From contig JANNSD010000197.1 of assembly GCA_031402225.1 (NCBI GenBank), positions 1 through 25,506 of the forward strand: 25,506 nt of DNA, in the 5' to 3' direction. The notes below the pieces were generated by a model that made no database searches, had not been told where the DNA came from, and was given only the letters and a program-made list of their open reading frames with translations. The position numbers and the translations under genes were made by a program. The DNA is from JAGGAG01 sp031402225 (GTDB lineage Bacteria > Gemmatimonadota > Gemmatimonadetes > Gemmatimonadales > GWC2-71-9). Shown one piece after another: positions 1-7,767 of this stretch (the stretch's first letter is position 1; each line of letters starts with the position of its first letter).

Positions 1-1
1 C

Positions 2-73
2 TGCGATATCATGTGCGGCAAGCTCGCCGAACAGACCACTCAGCGCAGGCGGGTTCTTTCACGCCGGGCCTAG
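2..73 (+). CDS. C-terminal fragment of an unidentified protein (5' end outside window)
   Basis: An open frame enters from the left edge and ends at TAG (71-73). It encodes about 23 residues that begin CDIMCGKLAEQ and end in an arginine-rich tail. Of the three + strand frames, this one has the higher share of G or C at third codon positions (about 17 of 23, against about 13 of 23 in frame 1), as expected for a real gene in this GC-rich DNA. A strong hairpin follows about 30 bases after the stop, which fits a gene end convergent with nrdJ. The family is not recognisable from so short a piece, and a chance open frame is possible. Confidence 0.3.
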   Translation, partial: CDIMCGKLAEQTTQRRRVLSRRA

Positions 74-104
74 GGCCACGTTGCCCTGCATGCCAGCCTG
101 CACG

Positions 105-137
105 AGCGCCCGTCGATCGATGATTGACGGGCGCTTT
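105..137 (+). terminator. hairpin between convergent gene ends, probable terminator
   Basis: AGCGCCCGTC (105-114) and GACGGGCGCT (126-135) form a perfect 10-bp GC-rich stem with an 11-base loop. On the + strand the stem ends in TTT (135-137). There is no long U-tract on either strand. It lies between the putative + strand gene end at 73 and the nrdJ stop at 178, so it may act in both directions. Confidence 0.55.
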
Positions 138-177
138 GGCCTCCAGGACTGCGGTGGTCAGGACCGTCCGAGGAAGG

Positions 178-2691
178 TCAGCCGCACTCCGAGTAGCCGC
201 ACACGTGGCACTTTACGCAGCCCTCGGCGAACTCGAGCTGTGACCCGCAGTCGGGACAGGCGCCGGAAAAAGTGTTCTGCATGCCACCGAGCGCGAGTTG
301 CTGCTCGTCGCCGGAGATGACCTGATGCATGACCTCCGGTGCCGGCACCGGCGTCTCGTTCGTGGTCAGCAGTTCCTGCTGGATGCCCTGCTTTTCCTGG
401 AGCCAGCGCTCGATCGCAATGCCGACGGCATCAGGCACCGACAGCACCTTCGTCGGCCCGAGGCCCATGACCCGGTCGGAGCTGATGCCGCGGAGCTGCC
501 GGTAGATTTCCTTGAGCGGAATCCCCGAGCGCAGCGCCAGGCTGATCAGTCGGCCCATGGCCTCCACGTCGGCCATGAGGGCCCCACCCGCCTTGCCGAG
601 GCTCATGAACACCTCGAACGGCTGGGCCCTGTCGTCCTCGGTGATGGTGACATACAGCGTGCCGAGCGGCGTCTCGATACGGCGCGTGGTGCCGCGCAGC
701 AGCTCGGGGCGCGAGCGCTTCTGCCGGCGGTTGAGCGTCTCGGCCTCGAGCTCATGCACCATGCGCTTGAGCCGGTCGTTCTCGGCCCTCATCTCGGCGA
801 GTTCACCGTGCAGATCGGCCACCGCGGCCTCAGCCGACGAGCCGCTCATGCCGGCGAGGTCGGCGCGCGCCTCGGCCTTGCCACTCGACATGGCCTGCTC
901 CTGGACCTTCTTTGCGACCGAGCCGGTCGAGAGCACCTGCATGTCGCGGCTGCCGTCCCGGTACACCGTGACGCCCTTGCAACCGAGCTTGTAGGCCAGG
1001 CGGTAGATCTCCTCGACATACGCTTCCGAAGCATCGTTCGCGAAGTTGCAGGTCTTCGAGATCGCGGAATCGTTGTGCTCCTGGAACGCTGCCTGCATCC
1101 GGATGTGCCACTCCGGCTTGATCTCGTTGGCCATGACGAACACGCGCTGCCACTTGGCCGGCACCTCGGGGAACCGGATGTTGCCCGACTCGGCAATGCG
1201 CTGCATCAGCTCGTCGCTGTACCAGCCCTCCCGCCGTGCGATAGCCACGAACTGTTCGTTGACATCGGGCATGAGCACGCCGGCCTGGTTCCGCATGAAG
1301 GCGACAGCGAAGAGCGGTTCGATGCCGGAGCTGCAGCCGGCGATGATGGAGATGGTACCCGTGGGTGCCACCGTGGTGACATTGCAGTTGCGCAGCTTCC
1401 GCATCGGGCGGATGCGCTCACCGTTCGGGCCGCGCGCGCAGGTTTCGTCCGGACCCCAGATGCTGCGTTCCCACTCCGGAAAGACCCCGCGGATGGTGGC
1501 CAGGCGCTCCGACTCGCGCTTCGCCTCTTCGTCGATGAAGGCCTGAATGCGACGACCGAGATCGACGGCCTCATCGGAGTCGTAGGCCACGCTCAGGTGG
1601 ATGAAGGCGTCGGCCAGGCCCATGAGGCCGAGCCCGATGCGGCGGATGCGGTGCGCCAGGTCGGTGATCTGCGGCAGCGGATAGCTGTTGGCGTCGATCA
1701 CGTTCTCCAGGAAGTGGGTGCAGAGGTGCACCACCTGGCGGAGACCGTCCCAGTCGATCTCGCCGTCCTTGATGAACACGCCAACGTTGATGGAGCCGAG
1801 GTTGCAGACGTCGTACGGCAGGAGGGGCTGTTCACCGCAGGGATTGGTCGCCTCGTAGGAGCCGAGGTGCGGCACCGGATTGTAGTAGTTGGCGCGATCG
1901 GTGAAGTACACGCCCGGCTCGCCGGTGCGCCAGGCGCCGTGGATGATCTTCTCCCAGACATCGCGCGCCCGGAGGCGGCCCACCACCTTGCGGGTGTTGG
2001 GATGCACCAGGTCGTACTCGTCGTCCGCCTCGACCGCCTGCATGAACGCATCCGTCACCGCCACCGAGATGTTGAAGTTGGTGATCTTGGTGATGTCGTT
2101 CTTGCAGTTGATGAAGTCGAGGATGTCCGGGTGGTCGACCCGGAGAATGCCCATGTTCGCGCCCCGGCGGGTACCGCCCTGCTTGACCACGTCGGTCGAC
2201 GCGTCGAACAGGCTCATGAACGACACCGGGCCCGAGGCCACGCCCATGGTGGAACGGACGATATCATTCTTCGGGCGGAGCCGGGAGAAGCTGAAGCCGG
2301 TGCCGCCGCCGGACTGGTGCACCAGGGCCATGGACCGAAGGGTGTCGTAAATACCGGCCTGGCCGTTGGAGAGCGCATCGTCCACCGGAAGGACGAAGCA
2401 GGCCGAGAGCTGGCCCAGCGGACGGCCCGCATTCATCAGCGTGGGTGAATTGGGCATGAACTTGCGGTCGGACATGAGGTCGAAGAACGCCTCGGCCAGT
2501 GCCTCGACCGCTCCATCGGACGCGCCGTACTTCCGGTCAGGTTCGGCCACGGTGCGCGCCACACGCCAGAACAGGGATGCGGCCGATTCCACCGGTTTGC
2601 CGGCTTCATCGCGCAGGAGGTAGCGCTTCTCGAGCACCGTAATGGCGTTCGGAGACAGACCGACCTCGTCCCGTGGCGTGGACTCGTTCAT
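178..2691 (-). CDS. nrdJ: vitamin B12-dependent (class II) ribonucleoside-diphosphate reductase
   Basis: This 837-residue enzyme reduces ribonucleotides to deoxyribonucleotides using adenosylcobalamin, so it supplies DNA precursors with or without oxygen. The NPCGE motif gives Asn283, Cys285 (thiyl radical) and Glu287. The redox pair would be Cys98 (in SACFVLP) and Cys296 (in VCNLGSIN); the 11-residue spacing from Cys285 to Cys296 matches class II enzymes. A predicted coiled coil (about 620-660) leads to a TSCPD-type domain (about 665-770). The C-terminus is a Cys-rich zinc ribbon starting CPDCGS, which probably re-reduces the active site. The ATG at 2691 is chosen because GAGGT (2700-2704) lies 8 bases upstream; an in-frame GTG at 2772 would add 27 unlikely residues. 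No partner subunit is needed or seen. Confidence 0.95.
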   Translation of the reverse strand: MNESTPRDEVGLSPNAITVLEKRYLLRDEAGKPVESAASLFWRVARTVAEPDRKYGASDGAVEALAEAFFDLMSDRKFMPNSPTLMNAGRPLGQLSACFVLPVDDALSNGQAGIYDTLRSMALVHQSGGGTGFSFSRLRPKNDIVRSTMGVASGPVSFMSLFDASTDVVKQGGTRRGANMGILRVDHPDILDFINCKNDITKITNFNISVAVTDAFMQAVEADDEYDLVHPNTRKVVGRLRARDVWEKIIHGAWRTGEPGVYFTDRANYYNPVPHLGSYEATNPCGEQPLLPYDVCNLGSINVGVFIKDGEIDWDGLRQVVHLCTHFLENVIDANSYPLPQITDLAHRIRRIGLGLMGLADAFIHLSVAYDSDEAVDLGRRIQAFIDEEAKRESERLATIRGVFPEWERSIWGPDETCARGPNGERIRPMRKLRNCNVTTVAPTGTISIIAGCSSGIEPLFAVAFMRNQAGVLMPDVNEQFVAIARREGWYSDELMQRIAESGNIRFPEVPAKWQRVFVMANEIKPEWHIRMQAAFQEHNDSAISKTCNFANDASEAYVEEIYRLAYKLGCKGVTVYRDGSRDMQVLSTGSVAKKVQEQAMSSGKAEARADLAGMSGSSAEAAVADLHGELAEMRAENDRLKRMVHELEAETLNRRQKRSRPELLRGTTRRIETPLGTLYVTITEDDRAQPFEVFMSLGKAGGALMADVEAMGRLISLALRSGIPLKEIYRQLRGISSDRVMGLGPTKVLSVPDAVGIAIERWLQEKQGIQQELLTTNETPVPAPEVMHQVISGDEQQLALGGMQNTFSGACPDCGSQLEFAEGCVKCHVCGYSECG

Positions 2692-2796
2692 AGGCACTGA
2701 CCTCAGTTTTGGCGGTGTTGTACGATGCGGCTGCGGCTGGCCGCGGCTCTCGTCCCTGCGCGCCGTGAGCACTCATCGGCTCAGCAGGGGAGGGCA

Positions 2797-2825
2797 ATAT
2801 TAGGAGAATCGCCGAACCGACACAA
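2797..2825 (-). promoter_or_regulatory. predicted sigma-70-type promoter of nrdJ
   Basis: On the - strand, TTGTGT (2825-2820) and TAATAT (2802-2797) are separated by 17 bases. Transcription would start near 2790, giving a leader of about 100 bases before the nrdJ ATG. The match is fair and unproven. The -35 element overlaps the NrdR-like half-site. Confidence 0.45.
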
Positions 2826-2835
2826 TACGCCGTGA
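2820..2835. promoter_or_regulatory. possible NrdR box over the nrdJ -35 element
   Basis: ACACAATA (2820-2827) fits one half of the palindromic NrdR consensus ACACwATA-TATwGTGT fully. The other half keeps only the GTG core, about 11 of 16 positions in all. NrdR represses ribonucleotide reductase genes in many bacteria by binding over their promoters. A second perfect half-site, TATTGTGT (2928-2935), lies 100 bases away centre to centre, at the end of the carbonic anhydrase gene. That spacing is wider than usual for NrdR box pairs. Confidence 0.3.
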
Positions 2836-2926
2836 ATGCCACGCAGGAACGCGCTTTTTCGGTACTCACATCACAAATCTGCCACAGCCTTGTCACGCCG
2901 CCGAAGCCACTGCCGCAACAGTCCCA

Positions 2927-3430
2927 TTATTGTGTCGGCACCGCCCGAAAGTCCCCTCGCCGATGCAGCCGAGCGAATTCCACGTACCGGGACCACGTAC
3001 CCGCGATCCGTTCCGCCAGGATCGGGTCGACCGAGCGCACCACCCTGGCGGGGACGCCCATCACCACCGACCCGGGCGGCACGACCATCCCTTCAGGAAC
3101 GACCGCACCGGCCGCCACCACACTGCCGGTACCGATCCGCGCGTTGTTGAGAATGATGCTCCCCATCCCGATCAGGCAGAGGTCCTCCACCACGCAGGCA
3201 TGCAGGATGGCACGGTGCCCCACCGCCACCCGGCGCCCGATGCGGCACGGTGACCCCGGGTCCGCATGAACCATCGTGAGGTCCTGGATGTTGGTTTCAG
3301 CACCGATCTCGATCGCTTCCGTGTCGCCACGTATCACGCAACCATACCAGACGCTGGCATCGGCCCCGAGCGTGACGCGGCCCATCACGGTGGCATTGGG
3401 GGCAATGAAGGCCGAAGGATGAATGGGCAT
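2927..3430 (-). CDS. gamma-class carbonic anhydrase family protein (YrdA/CamH-like left-handed beta-helix)
   Basis: This 167-residue protein is built of hexapeptide repeats (for example IGAETNIQDL and IGRRVAVGHRAIL), as in trimeric left-handed beta-helix enzymes. The three metal-binding histidines of the gamma-carbonic anhydrase family are visible as His55 (MVHAD), His72 and His77 (GHRAILH). Asn and Arg residues (R34, D36, Q49) also fit the family active site. Many members bind a metal, but carbonic anhydrase activity is shown for only some. The ATG at 3430 gives the typical start MPIHPSAFIAPNA. A GTG at 3490 would add 20 residues read partly from the tandem repeat and is unlikely. The gene lies 86 bases downstream of the kinase, and co-transcription is possible. 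Confidence 0.85.
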   Translation of the reverse strand: MPIHPSAFIAPNATVMGRVTLGADASVWYGCVIRGDTEAIEIGAETNIQDLTMVHADPGSPCRIGRRVAVGHRAILHACVVEDLCLIGMGSIILNNARIGTGSVVAAGAVVPEGMVVPPGSVVMGVPARVVRSVDPILAERIAGTWSRYVEFARLHRRGDFRAVPTQ

Positions 3431-3485
3431 AGGGGCGCAAACTTGAGGTGTGGGAACGGCCGTCGGAGGGGGTAAGGTACACTTC

Positions 3486-3517
3486 TTCACGTCTTCACGT
3501 CTTCACGTCTTCACGTC
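3486..3517. repeat. tandem repeat, four exact copies of TTCACGTC
   Basis: Four perfect, uninterrupted 8-base units fill 3486-3517. On the - strand they read GACGTGAA, and the first G is also the last base of the kinase TAG stop (3519-3517). Each unit holds the palindrome ACGT. The array lies wholly between the kinase gene and the carbonic anhydrase start, so it would be in the transcript if the two are co-transcribed. Its function is unknown. Confidence 0.9.
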
Positions 3518-5475
3518 TAGCGCACCGGCGTGAATGCCCAGCTGGTCCACGCCTCCACCGCCACGCCGTCCCGCATGGCCGGCGACCAGGAGGTGTTGGC
3601 AGCGAACGCCCGGGCGAGGGCCTCGTACTGCAGGTCATTGGAAGGCCTGAGTCCCCTGACTTCCAGCGGATGCCCGTCCACCGAGACCCGGACCAGAAGG
3701 GTGCTGGGTGACGGCATCCCCTTGATGTCGGGCGTCAGCGCAACGTTGCCGGCGTCGATGGGGCGCGGCCGCACATCGTAGCAACGGTGATCGGCATTGT
3801 AGGTCGGGCCCGGCTTTTCGCACCCGGCCGGTATCACGCCCCTCGCCGCCAGGCGGCGCTGGACCATGCCGCGACGCGACGTCCCGACACCCTGCCGCAC
3901 CAGCACCGGCTCCAGCTCGTAGAGGTCGCCGGCCACGATCTGCACGCTCTCCTCATAGAAGTTGTGCAGCGGTGCCGACACGCCAACCGTGTGACGTCCG
4001 ACGGGCAGGCGGGTGACCGCCTCGCTCACGGGCTCGCCGTCAATAAGGACGCTCGACCCCGCTGGTATCCCGACGATCTTGATTGCGCCGCTGTCGGCCG
4101 GCACGGCCGGCACCGGGGCCGGCACCGATGCGGTGGGGGTGGCACCCGAATCGGAAACCGGCGCCAGTGCCGCCTGCGGCATGCTATCCGTGTGCGGCAC
4201 CGCATCGGGTGTCGCGGCCATGGTGGGTGGTGGCGCCAGGGCCTGCACGACCACAGTGTCGACGCGGCGGGCACTGGGCACGGTGGTCGCCGAGGCATCC
4301 TGCTGCTGTACGTACCAGAAGCCGCTACCCGCAGCCCCTGCCGCAAGCAGGAACAGCAGCGGCCACGACGCGCCGCTCCTGGCTGGCGGCTCGGCGCTGG
4401 GCGCTCGCCGGGTGCCGGAGCGGGGCGTCTGCATGGCACGGGTGGGAGTGATCGGCGTGGTTGGCCTGCCGGAGGCCGTCGGCACCAGGGGAGCCACTGG
4501 CGCCACCGAGGCACCGATGAGGGACCCGGGCGCCGCCGTGGGCTGGCGCTGCAGCGAGGTGATCAATTCAGCACAGTCCTGCGGACGGTCGCCGGGATCC
4601 TTCATCATCATTCGGCGAATCGTCTCGTAGAGCTGCCGGTCATCGGCGCCGGCGAGGGCCAGCGGCGGGAGTGGCTCGGTGATGTGCTTGTAGCCGATGG
4701 CGAAGCTGTCCTCGCCGTCAAACGGCACCTGGCCGGTCAGGCACTGGTACGCCACGACGCCGAGCGAGTAGATGTCGCTCCGCCCGTCAATCGCCTGCGC
4801 GCGTGCCTGCTCAGGGCTCATGTAGTGCGGCGTACCGATCGACATGCCGGTGCCGGTGAGCCGGCCGCCCGACATGGCCTTCGCGATACCGAAGTCGGTC
4901 AGGAGTACCTGGCCGAACTCGTCGAACATGACGTTGTCGGGCTTCATGTCCCGGTGGACGATACCGCGCTGGTGCGCGTACGCGAGCGCGGCACTGCAGT
5001 CGACCAGGAGGCGGCGGATCTCCGGCGCCGTGAGTCGGCCGCGCTTGTGCAGCAGCCCCGCCAGGGAGCCACCGCGAAGGAACTTCATCACGAAATAGAT
5101 GACCCGGCCGGAGCGACCGACCCGGTAAATCGGGATGATGTTCGGGTGCTCGAGCTGTGCGGCGGTGCGCGCCTCGCGCTGGAAGCGTTCGACGAACTCC
5201 GCGTCGAAGGCCAGCGCAAACGGCAGCACTTTCACCGCCACTTCGCGGCCCAGTTCGCGCTCGAGCGCCTGGTAGACCAGCGCCATGCCGCCACGTCCGA
5301 GCTCGTCCTGTACCTCGTACTCCGCGGCCAGCGCCTCGGTCACGATGTCGCGATCGGTCCGCTCACCGGTTGCCCCGACGGCTTCCACCGGGGTGGTGGC
5401 CATGAGGTCCAGGCCACAGGAAGGACAGAACTTCGGCTGGCCGGTGAACTCGGTACCACAGCGGGAACAGAACAT
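3517..5475 (-). CDS. membrane Ser/Thr protein kinase with N-terminal zinc ribbon, PEGA domain and TonB-like C-terminal domain
   Basis: This 652-residue eukaryotic-type (Hanks) kinase starts with a zinc ribbon (Cys3, Cys6, Cys17, Cys20). The kinase domain spans about 53-310 and is complete: glycine loop GRGGMALVY (60-68), Lys82, Glu101, HRDMKPDN (174-181), DFG (194-196) and a Thr-rich activation loop before SPEQA. A Pro/Thr-rich linker leads to one membrane helix (about 370-390, from SWPLLFLLAAG). Outside the membrane are an Ala/Pro-rich linker, a PEGA domain (about 463-530) and a C-terminal region resembling the TonB C-terminal fold (about 575-652). The kinase would phosphorylate cytoplasmic Ser/Thr residues and could sense the envelope. 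It follows two GWxTD-like genes after 34 bases and lies opposite the PP2C and FHA genes. The target is unknown. Confidence 0.92.
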   Translation of the reverse strand: MFCSRCGTEFTGQPKFCPSCGLDLMATTPVEAVGATGERTDRDIVTEALAAEYEVQDELGRGGMALVYQALERELGREVAVKVLPFALAFDAEFVERFQREARTAAQLEHPNIIPIYRVGRSGRVIYFVMKFLRGGSLAGLLHKRGRLTAPEIRRLLVDCSAALAYAHQRGIVHRDMKPDNVMFDEFGQVLLTDFGIAKAMSGGRLTGTGMSIGTPHYMSPEQARAQAIDGRSDIYSLGVVAYQCLTGQVPFDGEDSFAIGYKHITEPLPPLALAGADDRQLYETIRRMMMKDPGDRPQDCAELITSLQRQPTAAPGSLIGASVAPVAPLVPTASGRPTTPITPTRAMQTPRSGTRRAPSAEPPARSGASWPLLFLLAAGAAGSGFWYVQQQDASATTVPSARRVDTVVVQALAPPPTMAATPDAVPHTDSMPQAALAPVSDSGATPTASVPAPVPAVPADSGAIKIVGIPAGSSVLIDGEPVSEAVTRLPVGRHTVGVSAPLHNFYEESVQIVAGDLYELEPVLVRQGVGTSRRGMVQRRLAARGVIPAGCEKPGPTYNADHRCYDVRPRPIDAGNVALTPDIKGMPSPSTLLVRVSVDGHPLEVRGLRPSNDLQYEALARAFAANTSWSPAMRDGVAVEAWTSWAFTPVR

Positions 5476-5509
5476 GAGGGCGGGGGCTACGCGGCGCGAT
5501 GACGCGGCG

Positions 5510-7756
5510 TCACGGTGAGCTCGACGGGGACCTGGCTGCCGGCCGCACGAGGATCCTGCGCTGGCGCTCGACCACCGTGCCTGCGGCGTCGGTGACGCGC
5601 AGGGCGATGACGTAGTTGCCGGGCGCCAGGCTCGCCAGCGACAACGTCTTCCGGATGGGGCTCAATGGCCCCCGCGCGAGCTCGTCACTCTTCACGGTCA
5701 GCGATCTCCCCTTGGTGCCGATCTTGACGTAGCCATCCCCGCTCTTGCGGCGGGTGGCCACGAGTTCAATAGCAAGAGGCGCGCCCGCCTCCGCTCCGTA
5801 GACCTCGGCGTACAGTTCCAGGTCCTCACCGGTGCGCCAGGCGCCCAGCGGGTTGATCAAGACCTTTTCTCCCAAGGAGTTATACCACTGGGCGCTGCCG
5901 GCCTCGGCACCCAGCGCCAGGCCGCTCAGCGCCAGGCCCCCGTTCACCGGGGCCGCCAGTACCCGGTCCAGGGCGATCACGGCACCGCGGTCCGCGCCCT
6001 GATCGACCGCAAGCCGCCAGCTCACCATGCCCGGCGGCACGGTCATGGCCACCCGCCCCACCAGGAAGCCGTCATCGCTGACGCGCTCGCCGCCACGGTA
6101 CGCCCGCGAAGAATCCACCGACGCCACCACCCGGCCGCTCCCGTCCAACGCAACGAGCCGGACGCGCAGGGTGTACGACCCCGCCGGCGCGCCGGCATCG
6201 GTTCGCAGGGTGGCACCCCGCACGGCGAAGGCGACCTGCAGCAGGGGCTCGCCATCGTCCGCGCCAACGGCCACGCCAAGGGCATGCACCTCGAGGGCCG
6301 AGGCGTAAGTCAGCGGGTAGCGATCCGTTGTGGTGCCCTCGGCGATGGAGCGGACGCCCATCGCCCGATCCTCGTTGACGAGCTGGGCGTAGCCAAGGTC
6401 GGTGGCCGAGAGCAGCCGGTCGTAGAGTGGCGAGAAGCTCAACCTGGTGAGCAGCAGCTCACCGAGGTTGTTCGACGTGCACGTCGTGGTACCAATGCGC
6501 CGGACCCCGCCCGCGTCGGCGATGTCCATGAGGCTCTGCACCAGCCGATAGTCGTTCACGTCGTCGCGCGCGACGAAGTGGAAGATCAGGTCTCCCTCTG
6601 CCCGACGATACACCCAGCTCAGGTTGTAGCAGGAACCCACGCCCATGTAGACCGCCGAGTCGCTCGGGGCGCCGTGACGCACGTAGATCACGCCCCGATC
6701 ATCGAACTCGGTGCTGCCCGACCGGTATCGCTCGTCGGTGTCGTAGTGGCGCGTGGTGAGGGCCAGGCGATAGTTGAGCCGGGCGACTCGCAGCCGCTGG
6801 TAGTGCTGACGCAGCCGCTCACCATCCTCGCGGAGGTCCTGCCGGTCGCGCTGGGTCCAGAAACTCCGCAACACCTGCGCTCGCCCGGACCCCGTCGCCG
6901 CGTCGAGGGCCTCGAGCTCGGCGGCCGTGGCAATGGGTGCGAGATCGTCGCGATAGCCACTCACCGTCACGGCATCATCCAGCCCGGCGCCGGCGTAGTA
7001 CGGCACCTGTCCCGACAGCGAATCGAGCACGAAGAGGGTGCGCGCCTGTTCCAGCAGGGCGAGCGGGATGTCGCCGCCGGTGGCCGCGTAGGTACGGAAG
7101 GCCACGAGCGCCGAATCGGGGGAGCCAACCAGGCGCTCGACGCGTCCGCGAGCGAGCAACACGTCGGCCTGCGCTTCAGCCGGCGAACCGGCGGCGCGAC
7201 GGTGGGCCTCGAGCGCTTCCGACAGACTGGCGTTGAACCGCTGTTCGAGCGCCACGCGCGACAGCATGACCAGCGCCGGTGCGAACCCCGGCTCAAGCTC
7301 GAGCGCCCGCTCCAAGGCGGCCGCGGCACGGCTCAGCTTGTCGCGCCGCAGCAAGGCCTGCACTCCCGCGACCGCCGACATTGGCGAGTCGCCGATGTCC
7401 TCCTCGGTGAGCGCGAGCCCGTACCACGGGTAGGCCCAGCCCGGTTCGAGTTCGCTCGCCCACTCGAATTCACCCGCGGCGTCCTCGAAATGGCTGCGGC
7501 CCCCGAGCTCGCCAAGGCGCAGCGCGACCAGGCCGAGCTCCAGGTGGAGCAGCGCGCTGTCGCGCTGCACCTTGGCCGCCGCGATCCTGTCCTGCTCGAC
7601 GGCGAGCAGCGCGACCGTGTCGTGCGCGGCCGCCAGCGTTGCTCGCCACGCTTCCAGGCGTGCTGCTGCGCCCTCGGGCGGGGCAGCCTGCCCCCGGAGG
7701 GGCGCCCCCTGCCCCAGGGACAGGACCAGCAGAAAGCCAACCGTCGAAACGCGCAT
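5510..7756 (-). CDS. secreted GWxTD-like domain protein with TPR-like N-terminal region (paralogue 1)
   Basis: This 748-residue protein begins with a signal peptide (about 1-23), so it is exported. Residues about 25-290 are Ala/Leu/Glu-rich helical repeats resembling TPRs. The family hallmark follows as FW..RD (about 297) and DDRGVIYVRHGAPS (about 345), aligned with the GWxTD family pattern ending TDRG-IYI-YG-P. The Trp that names the family is absent; the local sequence is STEFDDRG. The C-terminal part is beta-rich, with repeated Ig-like strands. GWxTD proteins have no assigned biochemical function. The gene lies 11 bases after its paralogue and 34 bases before the kinase, so the three are probably one transcript. 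Confidence 0.75.
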   Translation of the reverse strand: MRVSTVGFLLVLSLGQGAPLRGQAAPPEGAAARLEAWRATLAAAHDTVALLAVEQDRIAAAKVQRDSALLHLELGLVALRLGELGGRSHFEDAAGEFEWASELEPGWAYPWYGLALTEEDIGDSPMSAVAGVQALLRRDKLSRAAAALERALELEPGFAPALVMLSRVALEQRFNASLSEALEAHRRAAGSPAEAQADVLLARGRVERLVGSPDSALVAFRTYAATGGDIPLALLEQARTLFVLDSLSGQVPYYAGAGLDDAVTVSGYRDDLAPIATAAELEALDAATGSGRAQVLRSFWTQRDRQDLREDGERLRQHYQRLRVARLNYRLALTTRHYDTDERYRSGSTEFDDRGVIYVRHGAPSDSAVYMGVGSCYNLSWVYRRAEGDLIFHFVARDDVNDYRLVQSLMDIADAGGVRRIGTTTCTSNNLGELLLTRLSFSPLYDRLLSATDLGYAQLVNEDRAMGVRSIAEGTTTDRYPLTYASALEVHALGVAVGADDGEPLLQVAFAVRGATLRTDAGAPAGSYTLRVRLVALDGSGRVVASVDSSRAYRGGERVSDDGFLVGRVAMTVPPGMVSWRLAVDQGADRGAVIALDRVLAAPVNGGLALSGLALGAEAGSAQWYNSLGEKVLINPLGAWRTGEDLELYAEVYGAEAGAPLAIELVATRRKSGDGYVKIGTKGRSLTVKSDELARGPLSPIRKTLSLASLAPGNYVIALRVTDAAGTVVERQRRILVRPAARSPSSSP

Positions 7757-7767
7757 GCCCGGACGTG

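Noticed and set aside
81..320. 79-codon + strand frame running into the nrdJ 3' end
   Set aside because: It overlaps the hairpin and antisense nrdJ, is Arg/Ser-rich and has no ribosome site.
298..2448. 716-codon open frame on the + strand, antisense to nrdJ
   Set aside because: It mirrors nrdJ codons in GC-rich DNA, has an Arg/His/Ala-rich composition and no family motifs; nrdJ is certain on the other strand.
2766..2783. Small hairpin TGAGC/GCTCA in the nrdJ leader
   Set aside because: Only 5 base pairs with an 8-base loop and no U-tract; too weak to call an attenuator or terminator.
2692..2926. Cobalamin riboswitch in the nrdJ leader
   Set aside because: Looked for because NrdJ needs B12, but no B12-box-like sequence or expected core was found on the - strand. 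A covariance search with the cobalamin model would settle it.
3431..3490. Longer gamma-carbonic anhydrase starting at a GTG in the octamer repeat
   Set aside because: The extra 20 residues come from repeat and spacer DNA, while the ATG at 3430 gives the normal family N-terminus.
3486..3517. CRISPR-like array
   Set aside because: The units are 8 bases with no spacers between them; this is a simple tandem repeat.
3787..5502. 571-codon open frame on the + strand, antisense to the kinase
   Set aside because: Low-complexity Arg/Gly/His-rich product with no domain; the kinase motifs on the - strand are intact.
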